DNA from: CAZCBJ01 sp964496705
GTDB taxonomy: Bacteria > Chloroflexota > Anaerolineae > Anaerolineales > Anaerolineaceae
Length of the DNA: 7,240 bases
Assembly (NCBI GenBank): GCA_964496705.1
Contig: CAZCBJ010000202.1
Span: forward strand, 1 to 7,240
Direction: 5' to 3'
Positions 1 through 5,997 of this stretch are shown here, one piece after another. Made by a program: the position numbers and the translations under genes. The notes below the pieces were generated by a model. That model saw only the letters and a list, made by a program, of their open reading frames with translations. It did not search any database and had not been told where the DNA came from. The first letter of the stretch is position 1. Each line of letters opens with the position of its first letter.

Positions 1-27
1 TGCGCAGCACCCCGAAGCGATCGCGAA

Positions 28-50
28 GCATCCCTGCGGGAAGGGACTGC
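28..50. repeat. Short hairpin in upstream non-coding region
   Basis: A TCCCT/AGGGA stem closed by a short G-rich loop is extended by GCA pairing with TGC across a one-base bulge. It stands just before a larger inverted repeat, and the two together look like one intergenic repeat element. No gene can be supported in positions 1-246. Short open frames do run in from the left edge in all three + frames, so the last codons of an upstream gene could lie within the first ~120 bases. None of them looks like a protein I recognise. Confidence 0.3.
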
Positions 51-65
51 CGGGCGGGGGCGAGA

Positions 66-142
66 CCCTTCGCTGCGCTCAGGGATTCATGGTGGTGATT
101 CCCTGAAGGAGCGCAGCGACTGAAGGGAATGCGGGCTTTTTT
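66..142 (+). terminator. Large imperfect stem-loop, terminator or intergenic repeat element
   Basis: Nested complementary arms are visible. CCCTT (66-70) pairs with AAGGG (123-127), CGCTGCGCTC (71-80) pairs with GAGCGCAGCG (109-118), and AGGGATTCA (81-89) pairs with TGATTCCCT (96-104) with one mismatch around the loop TGGTGG. Two 4-base bulges (105-108 and 119-122) lie on the right arm. A run of six T occurs at 137-142, nine bases after the stem, so this is not a textbook intrinsic terminator. It may end an upstream + strand transcript, or be a dispersed hairpin repeat of the genome. Confidence 0.4.
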
Positions 143-189
143 GGGGCAGAAATTTGTTAACACAGTACTCAGACACATGCTATGTTCAC

Positions 190-217
190 TTGATTTTCGT
201 TTTCGGCTGTGTATAAT
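190..217 (+). promoter_or_regulatory. Sigma-70-type promoter for the NHL-propeller gene
   Basis: TTGATT (190-195) is followed after a 16-base spacer by a perfect TATAAT (212-217). Transcription would start near 224, leaving a leader of about 23 bases. A GAGAG ribosome-binding site (236-240) stands six bases before the ATG at 247. Confidence 0.6.
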
Positions 218-246
218 GATTTCATTCTGACCCGAGAGAGTGCCGT

Positions 247-1434
247 ATGACCACAGCCAAGACCTTTCAATGTCCCGCCTGCGGCGCGCCGCTGGATTAT
301 CCTGCGAAAGCTGCGCCGTCCATTCGCTGCCGCTACTGCCACAACACGGTGATTGTCCCGCAGCGGGATGAGTCCGCGCGCTCGGGCGATCCCCTCCCGC
401 CCGGCGCCGAAACCTACACCCCTCCCGCGCGGAGTAAACTGCGCCCCTGGGTGGTGGTGGTGATTGCAATCGCGGGTCTGCTGATCCTGGTGGGAGCCCT
501 GGCGCCGCTGCTGCTCATCCCGCTGGCGGTTGGTACGGCTGTCGAGATGGGTCCGGCGCTTCAAAAAGCGGTGAGCATCCCCACGGCCACCCCCATCCCC
601 ATCGCTTCACCCACACCAGTTTTTAGCCCAACGCCCGGTTTTGCCCAGGTGGTGATGAGCTTCGGCAGTGAGGGCAGCGGGCCGGGCTTGTTCGAGGATT
701 CGCGCAGCATTGCCGTGGACGAGAATGGGCTGATCTACACCGGCGAATACCAGGGCGGGCGCATTCAGGTGTTCGACCCGCAGGGTAAATTCCTCAATCA
801 GTTTTTGGCGGATACCGAAAAACCGCTGATGAGTCTCAGCGCCGGGACGCAGGGACGCTTGTTCGTCGTCCAGGGTGGCGAGATCAGCGTGTACGACGGC
901 GCCAAAGGAGATTTGCTGGAAGTGGTGCCGCGCCCTGAAGGCAAATATTTCGACAACGCAATCGCGGCGCTGGACGGAGGGTTGCTGGCAGTCTCCTACC
1001 GCGCGCAGGATGAGATTTTGCGTCTGGGGCCGGATTATCAAGTGCGTCTGTCCATCCCCGAAGCGGTCAGCAGCCGGTCGGAAAAGTCGGGCATGGGTTT
1101 GCGCCTGGCGCTGGATGGTAATGAGAACATCTATGCGCTGAGCGCTTTCAACTTTTCGGTGTTCAAATTCACGGCGCAGGGCGAATTCATCACCCGCTTT
1201 GCCAGCCAGGGCGACCAACCCGGGCAGTTGCGCGCGCCCAACAGCATCGCTGTGGATGGGCAGGGGCGCGTGTATGTCAGCGACATGCGCAACGTGCACG
1301 TCTTCGCGCCGGACGGGCGTTACCTGGATAGCATCCCGGTGGATGGGGTGGCTTTTGGACTGGCTTTTGACCGGCAGGGCTACCTGTATGTGTCTGCCCG
1401 CAAGCAAATGTCCAAGTTTCAGATTTTGAAATAA
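247..1434 (+). CDS. Membrane protein with N-terminal zinc ribbon and external NHL-type beta-propeller
   Basis: This 395-residue protein begins with a zinc ribbon formed by C9-x2-C12 and C28-x2-C31. A Pro-rich spacer leads to a strongly hydrophobic membrane segment at about 68-97. A Pro/Thr/Ser linker follows (about 111-130), typical of exported stalks. The remaining 265 residues carry NHL-like repeats with the pattern SIAVD..G.IY...., clearest at 152-180 and 331-358, with a partial repeat to the end; this is the layout of a six-bladed beta-propeller. I infer that the ribbon is cytosolic and the propeller faces outside, binding protein or glycan ligands or acting as a scaffold. No catalytic residues are evident. 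The ATG at 247 is chosen because it follows a GAGAG site and a good promoter and keeps the ribbon intact. The gene ends inside the convergent ligase gene (16 bp shared). A direct role in the downstream ubiquitin-like system is not shown. Confidence 0.8.
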   Translation: MTTAKTFQCPACGAPLDYPAKAAPSIRCRYCHNTVIVPQRDESARSGDPLPPGAETYTPPARSKLRPWVVVVIAIAGLLILVGALAPLLLIPLAVGTAVEMGPALQKAVSIPTATPIPIASPTPVFSPTPGFAQVVMSFGSEGSGPGLFEDSRSIAVDENGLIYTGEYQGGRIQVFDPQGKFLNQFLADTEKPLMSLSAGTQGRLFVVQGGEISVYDGAKGDLLEVVPRPEGKYFDNAIAALDGGLLAVSYRAQDEILRLGPDYQVRLSIPEAVSSRSEKSGMGLRLALDGNENIYALSAFNFSVFKFTAQGEFITRFASQGDQPGQLRAPNSIAVDGQGRVYVSDMRNVHVFAPDGRYLDSIPVDGVAFGLAFDRQGYLYVSARKQMSKFQILK

Positions 1435-3005
1435 TCGCTAAGCCAGCGGTGCAGGAAAGCGACTGACCAAAGGTACTTGTACACCGGGTTGGGCAGCGGC
1501 GTTTCATCACGGGCTGCGACATACAATTGGCGCAAGACCTTCGGCTCCAGCCAGGGGCGCAGCGGCGAGGCTTCGTCCATCGCCGCTTCCAGGTGGCGCA
1601 GGAAGCGCGGGTCAGCAAATTTCTGGCGCGTTTTGGCCATGAAACCCACCTTCTGGCGGTAAACCACCTCCGGCGGAACGCGCGCGGCCAGCATCTTCTT
1701 TAATGTATATTTATCCTCCCGCTCCGCCCCGGGCCAGAAGCGGGCGTGCTGCAGTGCCAGGTCCACCATGGCGTGGTTCAGGAAGGGGTACTCGACCGTG
1801 AAGCCGAAGTGGTTGAACATGGTCTTGTCTTTCTGCGCGAACACTTTCGAGCAGAGGATGCCGATGTCAGCCACTGGCGCCAGGCAGGATGGGCCGCTGC
1901 GCGGCGCCACCGCCTTCACCCAGTCATCCAAAAAATTGTCGGCCGCCGCCGCATCCGCCGGGTCGGCGTGGCAGCCGATGCCAAGCAGGTTGTGCTGGGC
2001 CACCGTGTACCCTGGCAGCGGCATCCGGGCCGACCTGCGCAGCAGCCCGATGCGCCGCTCCAGCTCGCCCGGACGGCGCCAGATGCCCAGCGGACGGTAA
2101 GGCCAGCCGGCCAGCGCGCGCAGGAAGCGCGGCGCGCGGTATGCGTTGGTCAGGCGCAGCGCGCGGATGAACAGCCCGAAGTTTCCATCCGCGCCGGTGC
2201 CGTCCACAATGAGGTGGTCGGGGGAATAATTCTCAGCAATATAGCGCACCAGGTTGTAGGTGGGCAAACAGGAATAATCGCACAGCGGGAAGGGGAAGAT
2301 GTCGGTCGCGTCGTCCAGCACGCGGTAGGGGTTGAAATCCTGATCGCGCACAATTTCAGCCTGCATGCCCAGGTGGCGCAGGATGTTCTGCGCGACGTCA
2401 GTTTCAGGATCATCGGGGCCAAAAGAATAATGCAGCAGGCGCGTATTCTCCAGGCGCATCGCTCCCACCTCGACCGCCAGCACACTCGAATCCACCCCGC
2501 CGCTGAACAGCAGCAGCGCTTCCCGCTCGCTGCACACCCGGCGCAACTGGGCGCGGATGGTCTCGGACAACACGCGAATTTGCTCCGCGTCGCGCATGGC
2601 GCGGTCGGCGTCGGTCGGCTGGCTCCATTCCATGTTGAGCTGCGAGCTCACTTGCAAATTGCGGAAATGGATGACATGCGCATACCCCGCGGCCAGCTCA
2701 CCGATGCCCTTGAACGGCGTCAGCGGTGAAACGCAGGTGCCGTACTGCAGCAGCGAATAAATACCGCGCGGGTCCAGCTCCAGCGGCTGCCCGCGGAACA
2801 GGCGCAGATCATTGGTGAGGGTCAGGGCGGCTCCGTCCTGGCGGTGGAACAGGAAGTCCTGGCAGGGAAAGGGTATCTCCAGGCGGACGCGGTCCGGGAG
2901 CTGGCTGAGCTGGATGGCGCCCGGCAGCACCCCGCTCTGTAAGGTGATGCCGCTGTCTTTCTGGATGGTCAGGAGAAATGGCTGCATAACGCTGACTCGC
3001 TGCAT
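1419..3005 (-). CDS. Asparagine-synthetase-like ATP-dependent amidotransferase/cyclase without a functional glutaminase Cys
   Basis: This 528-residue protein carries the ATP-pyrophosphatase domain of the AsnB family. The PP-loop SGGVDSS lies at 168-174, followed by DGTGADGNFG (268-277, the counterpart of the family's GEGGDELFGG) and YPFLN (406-410, cf. PFLDH). A KYTLKKMLA...P..V.YRQKVGF block (432-455) ends the core. Such enzymes adenylate a carboxylate and form an amide. In true AsnB the N-terminal glutaminase starts with Cys2; here residue 2 is Gln and the ~130-residue N-terminal region has no matching nucleophile, so ammonia from glutamine is unlikely. It may instead use free ammonia or an amine substrate, like beta-lactam synthetases and lasso-peptide cyclases; the substrate is unknown. 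The start at 3005 is uncertain: an in-frame ATG at 2987 is an alternative, and neither has a strong ribosome site. It is divergent from the LysM gene and convergent with the NHL gene. Confidence 0.82.
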   Translation of the reverse strand: MQRVSVMQPFLLTIQKDSGITLQSGVLPGAIQLSQLPDRVRLEIPFPCQDFLFHRQDGAALTLTNDLRLFRGQPLELDPRGIYSLLQYGTCVSPLTPFKGIGELAAGYAHVIHFRNLQVSSQLNMEWSQPTDADRAMRDAEQIRVLSETIRAQLRRVCSEREALLLFSGGVDSSVLAVEVGAMRLENTRLLHYSFGPDDPETDVAQNILRHLGMQAEIVRDQDFNPYRVLDDATDIFPFPLCDYSCLPTYNLVRYIAENYSPDHLIVDGTGADGNFGLFIRALRLTNAYRAPRFLRALAGWPYRPLGIWRRPGELERRIGLLRRSARMPLPGYTVAQHNLLGIGCHADPADAAAADNFLDDWVKAVAPRSGPSCLAPVADIGILCSKVFAQKDKTMFNHFGFTVEYPFLNHAMVDLALQHARFWPGAEREDKYTLKKMLAARVPPEVVYRQKVGFMAKTRQKFADPRFLRHLEAAMDEASPLRPWLEPKVLRQLYVAARDETPLPNPVYKYLWSVAFLHRWLSDYFKI

Positions 3006-3015
3006 GGCAGGTTGG

Positions 3016-3045
3016 CCGCGCCAGACTGAGTCTCAACTGGCGCGG
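3016..3045. promoter_or_regulatory. 30-bp dyad in the leader of the asparagine-synthetase-like gene
   Basis: CCGCGCCAG (3016-3024) and CTGGCGCGG (3037-3045) are perfect inverted arms. Inside them TGAG (3027-3030) and CTCA (3032-3035) form a second dyad around a single T. The element ends only 10 bases from the ATG at 3005. It could be an operator, or an RNA hairpin near the ribosome site of the minus-strand gene. No T-run follows it on the minus strand, so a terminator for that direction is unlikely. Confidence 0.5.
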
Positions 3046-3048
3046 ATA

Positions 3049-3059
3049 ATTTTATCTTA
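3049..3059 (-). promoter_or_regulatory. Possible -10 region for the minus-strand ligase gene
   Basis: On the minus strand the sequence TAAGATAAAAT offers two overlapping -10 candidates, TAAGAT (preceded by TGA, as in an extended -10) and TAAAAT. No good -35 box is visible. Either would place the transcription start at the edge of the 30-bp dyad. Confidence 0.3.
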
Positions 3060-3126
3060 TCACAGGTCGGATGGGTCAGACAGACCTGCGGCGCAGATGT
3101 GGGCAGATAACGGCATGAAGGCTGTG

Positions 3127-3135
3127 TGTTATAAT
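3127..3135 (+). promoter_or_regulatory. Extended -10 promoter for the LysM/SdrD-B-like gene
   Basis: TGT followed by TATAAT (3130-3135) is a consensus extended -10; no convincing -35 is present, which such promoters tolerate. The surrounding GGCTGTGT...TATAAT context resembles the promoter at 190-217. The 188-bp region 3006-3193 also holds scattered GGTC/GACC inverted repeats (3063-3068 with 3083-3088; 3074-3077 with 3083-3086) that could bind a regulator. No gene is supported within it. Confidence 0.5.
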
Positions 3136-3193
3136 CAATTTATGGGCGCCGAACGCTTTTTTCTGGGTGCTGCGCCTGGATGGTGATAAGACC

Positions 3194-3970
3194 ATGCGAC
3201 TGCGATATGCGCTGATCCTCTCTCTGCTGCTGACCGGGTTGATCCTGCTCAGCCTGACCTTTCCGGCGGCCGCCAGCCCTGTACCGCAGGCTTATTATCA
3301 AACGCCCACAGCGGGAACAGACGGGCGCATTATCTACATTGTCAAACAGAACGACACCTGCATCAGCATCTCGCTGCTCAACAACGTGCCGCTCGACACG
3401 CTGCGCCAGTTGAACAAAATCGAAGGCACCAACTGCCTGCTGCTGGTCGGTCAGACGATCCTGTTGGGGGTTGTCGAGGAGCCGACCGCCACCCCCGGTC
3501 CGACTCCCACCGCCACACCCATCCTGCCCAGCCCCACGCCCTTCAACGGCAGCGGTGAAATCTGCATATTGCTCTACAACGACGTTAACGGCAACGGGAT
3601 GGCTGAGACCGGCGAAAACCCCCTGGCAGGCGGCGCGATCAGCATCAGCGACCGGGCCGGGAAAGTGTCGCTGACCGGCAGCAGCAGCGCCGCAGCCGAT
3701 CCGGTCTGCTTTGCGGATATCCCGGAGGGGGATTACAACGTCAGCGTAGCCATTCCCGAAGGCTACAATCCGACCACCAACAATAATTATCCCCTCAAGC
3801 TGCAGGCTGGCGACCGCACGGTGCTGGACTTTGGCGCACAGATCAGCGCGCGCGCCTTGCCCATCCCGGTGGAAGAAGGCGGCCGCTCGCCGCTGCTGGG
3901 CATCCTCGGCGGGTTGTTGGTGCTGGCAGGTATTGGCCTGGGCATCTTCATGTTTGTGCTCAAGCGCTGA
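3194..3970 (+). CDS. Exported LysM protein with SdrD-B-like domain and C-terminal membrane anchor
   Basis: The 258-residue product starts with a classical signal peptide (MRLR, hydrophobic core 5-22, probable cleavage after the AAA at 25-27). A LysM domain follows at about 44-93 with the usual Y-x-V-x2-N/G-D-T and N-x-L-x2-G-Q-x-I/L patterns; C56 and C81 in it could form a disulphide. A Thr/Pro linker (97-117) leads to an SdrD-B/Cna-B-like domain (about 121-217) with an Asp/Asn/Gly-rich calcium-loop-like motif at 130-137 and a second Cys pair, C124 and C172. Residues 233-256 form a C-terminal membrane span ending in KR. LysM domains bind peptidoglycan or related glycans, so an anchored envelope protein is likely. 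An upstream in-frame GTG at 3167 would bury the signal peptide behind charged residues, so ATG 3194 is preferred. It lies 41 bp before the E1 gene on the same strand; functional linkage is unproven. Confidence 0.8.
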   Translation: MRLRYALILSLLLTGLILLSLTFPAAASPVPQAYYQTPTAGTDGRIIYIVKQNDTCISISLLNNVPLDTLRQLNKIEGTNCLLLVGQTILLGVVEEPTATPGPTPTATPILPSPTPFNGSGEICILLYNDVNGNGMAETGENPLAGGAISISDRAGKVSLTGSSSAAADPVCFADIPEGDYNVSVAIPEGYNPTTNNNYPLKLQAGDRTVLDFGAQISARALPIPVEEGGRSPLLGILGGLLVLAGIGLGIFMFVLKR

Positions 3971-3977
3971 GTTTTTT
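3959..3977 (+). terminator. Weak hairpin with T-run after the LysM gene
   Basis: CTCA (3959-3962) can pair with TGAG (3968-3971), and six T follow at once (3972-3977), inside a pyrimidine tract reaching about 3996. The four-base stem is weak, so it may only partly separate the LysM transcript from the E1 operon. Confidence 0.25.
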
Positions 3978-4011
3978 CTGCTCTCTTTTCCTCTTTATAT
4001 TGAGGCAGCAA

Positions 4012-5157
4012 ATGCCGTCGATCGATTTTACCCATCAGAGCGAAGGCCGCTACGACCGCCAGCAATTGATCGCCTGGTGGGATCAGGAGCGGTTGGCGCG
4101 GGCGCGCTTCATCGTGGTTGGGGCGGGCGCGCTGGGCAATGAGGTGCTCAAACTGTTGGCGCTGATGGGCGCGGGGCATATCCAGGTGGTGGATTTCGAC
4201 ACGGTCAGCCCATCCAACCTGGCGCGCATGGTGCTGTTCCGCGAGCGCGACATCGGCCGACCCAAGGCGGAGGTGGCTGCCGAGCGGCTGGCCGAGATCA
4301 ACCCGGCGACACGGGTGGAACCCGTGCAGGGCGACCTGCGCCACGCCATTGGCCTGGGCGATTACCACCGCGCCGACCTGGTGCTGGGCTGTCTGGACAG
4401 CGTCAACGCGCGTTGGGCGCTCAACCGGCGCTGTCTGCTGGCCGGCACGCCGTGGATTGACGGAGCGATGAGCGATTTTCACGGCCTGGTCAGCCATTAC
4501 AGCCCGCAGGGCGGCGCCTGTTACGAATGCACCTTCACCGCGCGCACCCACGAGCGCTTCAGCCAGCGTTATTCCTGCCCCTTCGGGCTGCGCAGCGGAC
4601 TGGACGACTACAAGGTGCCGACCACCGCGGTGGCCAGCTCGCTGATCGCTGCGCTGCAAGTGCAGCAGGCCATGCTGATCCTGCATGACCAAACGGATGG
4701 GCTGCAGCCGGGTGAGCGCTTGATGGTATACCTCAAACCCTTCCGCATGGTGCAGGACCGGCTGCCCGCCAACCCGGACTGCCTGGCGCACCACAGCCTG
4801 CCGCTGGATATTCCATTCGTGGATTTATCACCGCAGTCCAGCGCGCGCGACGCGCTGGCAGCCGTCCGGCAGTTTTTCCCGCAGGTCGCTGCGCTGCAAT
4901 TGCCTGGCGAGTTCATCACCGGCTTCGTCTGCCCCGTCTGCGGCAGCCGGGAGTCCGTCGAGCGCTCCAAAGAACTGGTCTTTCAAGCTGAAAGCCGCTG
5001 CCCCGCGTGCGGCGGGCTGCGCGAGCCGCAGGTGATCACACAGGTGGCGGATGCATCCGACTGGGTTGATCTGCCGCTGGCGCGCTTTGGCATCCCGCCC
5101 CGCGATATTCTATCTTTTGACCATCCTGATGGGCTTGTTTACCTGGAAATGCGATAA
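4012..5157 (+). CDS. E1-like ubiquitin-activating enzyme (ThiF/MoeB fold) with extra C-terminal zinc ribbon
   Basis: This 381-residue protein shows the E1/ThiF adenylation core: GAGALG nucleotide loop (37-42), acidic DFD (61-63), NLAR (69-72), K85 and the LDS-x2-NAR motif with D129. These bind MgATP and adenylate the modifier's C-terminal Gly. C170-x2-C173 with C257-x2-H260 probably forms the usual structural zinc site. C189 (YSCPFG), just before the PTTAVASSLIAALQ helix, sits where MoeB/ThiF relatives have the crossover-loop Cys and is the best candidate for the thioester Cys. Beyond the core, C307-x2-C310 and C330-x2-C333 form an added zinc ribbon, followed by a ~45-residue tail. ATG 4012 is chosen because GAGG (4002-4005) stands six bases upstream; a TTG at 4000 would overlap that site. 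The adjoining Ubl, E2 and JAB genes argue for protein conjugation rather than thiamine or molybdopterin synthesis. Confidence 0.92.
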   Translation: MPSIDFTHQSEGRYDRQQLIAWWDQERLARARFIVVGAGALGNEVLKLLALMGAGHIQVVDFDTVSPSNLARMVLFRERDIGRPKAEVAAERLAEINPATRVEPVQGDLRHAIGLGDYHRADLVLGCLDSVNARWALNRRCLLAGTPWIDGAMSDFHGLVSHYSPQGGACYECTFTARTHERFSQRYSCPFGLRSGLDDYKVPTTAVASSLIAALQVQQAMLILHDQTDGLQPGERLMVYLKPFRMVQDRLPANPDCLAHHSLPLDIPFVDLSPQSSARDALAAVRQFFPQVAALQLPGEFITGFVCPVCGSRESVERSKELVFQAESRCPACGGLREPQVITQVADASDWVDLPLARFGIPPRDILSFDHPDGLVYLEMR

Positions 5158-5175
5158 AATAGTCACTCTTTCACC

Positions 5176-5196
5176 GCCCTCCGCGGGAAGGGGGGC
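5176..5196 (+). other. GC-rich hairpin between the E1 and Ubl genes
   Basis: GCCCTCC (5176-5182) pairs with GGGGGGC (5190-5196), seven pairs including one G-T, around a seven-base loop. No T-run follows, so it is not an intrinsic terminator. It lies in the only sizeable gap (60 bp) of the operon, ten bases before the ribosome site of the modifier gene, and could stabilise a processed message or set expression of the modifier relative to E1. This role is inference. Confidence 0.3.
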
Positions 5197-5217
5197 ACCC
5201 ACTGGAAAGGAAAATCC

Positions 5218-5472
5218 ATGTCCGCAAAAATTCAGCTCACCATCCGCACCGCCACACGCGACCGCCAGGCGACCATCTCCGCGCCGTCAGACGCCACCGT
5301 TTCGGAGATTCTCTCCTCGGCGCGCAACAACTGGAACCTCTCGTCCAGCTACGAATATGTGCTGCGCTGCGAAAGGCTGGGCGCGCAACTGGCCGACAAC
5401 GCCACCCTGCAGGCTGCGGGGGTGGTGGAGGGCGACGTGCTCGAAATTCAGCCCCTGGCTGACGCCGGATAA
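5218..5472 (+). CDS. Ubiquitin-like modifier (beta-grasp, YukD-like), C-terminal Gly exposed
   Basis: The product has 84 residues, close to ubiquitin's 76. The pattern fits a beta-grasp: strands at 4-10 and 15-23, a helix at 27-39 (TVSEILSSARNNW), strand 45-51, and the family-like LQAAGV-x-EGDVLEI segment (64-77). The chain ends ..PLADAG with Gly84 as the last residue, so the protein can be adenylated without prior trimming. It has a single lysine, K4, and one cysteine, C51. AAAGGA (5206-5211) lies six bases before the ATG. The gene sits between E1 and E2, in the same frame as both. Sequence style recalls YukD/EsaB-type Ubls, but no type VII secretion genes are present and the operon points to conjugation. 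The fold and role are inferred from pattern and context, since Ubls this divergent cannot be proved by eye. Confidence 0.85.
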   Translation: MSAKIQLTIRTATRDRQATISAPSDATVSEILSSARNNWNLSSSYEYVLRCERLGAQLADNATLQAAGVVEGDVLEIQPLADAG

Positions 5473-5481
5473 GGGGCGCCT

Positions 5482-5994
5482 GTGCCTGCATCCAACCCGC
5501 AGCAGCGCCGGCTGCAGAGCGACTACGAAAAGGTGCAGAAACTGTGCGCCGAGAGCGGCGGCACGCTGCGCATCCTGCGCGTGTCGGGCCACCCCCCGCG
5601 CAGTTACGTGCTGGAATACCACTGTCCCAGCCTGGTGAAGGTCAAGGGCGAGCTGGTGGTGCGGGATGTGCACCAGGTGGAGATCAACCTGCCGTCCAGT
5701 TACCCCTTCAGCCAGCCCGGCGCGCGCATGCTCAGCGCGGTGTTCAACCCGCATGTTTTTCCCACCAACACCATTTGCCTGGGTGTGGTGTGGAGCGCAG
5801 CCGAGACGCTGGATGTGCTGGTGCTGCGCATCGGCGCGCTGCTGCAGCTCGACCCGCGTGTGCTCAACCCGCACAGCCCGGCCAATGGCGAGGCCAACGA
5901 GTGGGCGCAGCGCAACCGCGCCCGGCTCCCGCTGGGGCAGGTGAGCTTCAAAGGCCCGCCACCGGTCGAATCCAACCGTATCCAATGGACCTGA
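5482..5994 (+). CDS. E2-like (UBC-fold) ubiquitin-conjugating enzyme
   Basis: The 170-residue product follows the E2 plan. It has an N-terminal helix rich in Arg/Lys/Gln (7-24), a beta-meander with HQVEINLPSSYPFSQPGA (64-81, the usual YP..P segment), the active-site stretch F88-NPHVFPTNTICLG (to 101), then W104 and a helical C-terminal half. C99 in TICLG matches the catalytic Cys that carries the modifier as a thioester. Eight residues upstream, where E2s have the Asn of His-Pro-Asn, this protein has His91, and the motif reads Asn-Pro-His. The C-terminal tail ends NRIQWT, a motif shared with neighbouring proteins. The start is GTG 5482, served by AAGGGG (5471-5476), which overlaps the stop of the modifier gene; only nine bases separate the two genes. 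The JAB gene follows after three bases in the same frame. Confidence 0.9.
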   Translation: MPASNPQQRRLQSDYEKVQKLCAESGGTLRILRVSGHPPRSYVLEYHCPSLVKVKGELVVRDVHQVEINLPSSYPFSQPGARMLSAVFNPHVFPTNTICLGVVWSAAETLDVLVLRIGALLQLDPRVLNPHSPANGEANEWAQRNRARLPLGQVSFKGPPPVESNRIQWT

Positions 5995-5997
5995 GCG

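Noticed and set aside
1746..2729. Long + strand open frame (327 codons) opposite the asparagine-synthetase-like gene
   Set aside because: It lies wholly antisense to a gene with clear family motifs, and its Arg/Gln/His-rich composition is typical of a GC-rich shadow frame.
3071..3183. Small + strand frames in the divergent intergenic region
   Set aside because: They overlap the extended -10 promoter, have no ribosome sites and encode nothing recognisable.
3167..3193. GTG at 3167 as start of the LysM protein
   Set aside because: It would put nine residues with charges before an otherwise classical signal peptide; ATG 3194 gives the standard layout.
3996..4001. TATATT as a -10 box for the E1 gene
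   Set aside because: Transcription would start near 4008, after the GAGG ribosome site that appears to serve the gene, and no proper -35 is visible.
4000..4011. TTG at 4000 as start of the E1 gene
   Set aside because: It would overlap the GAGG ribosome site that is well placed for ATG 4012, and adds only four residues with no ribosome site of its own.
3787..4794. Long minus-strand open frame opposite the LysM and E1 genes
   Set aside because: It spans two real + strand genes and their gap, has no recognisable motif and mirrors their codon structure.
4012..5157. ThiF/MoeB cofactor-biosynthesis role for the E1-like protein
   Set aside because: The directly linked UBC-fold E2 and JAB protease fit protein conjugation; no thiamine or molybdopterin genes are present.
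5218..5472. Type VII secretion YukD/EsaB component
   Set aside because: The fold style is similar, but no secretion ATPase or WXG100 genes are present and the chain ends in Gly between E1 and E2 genes.
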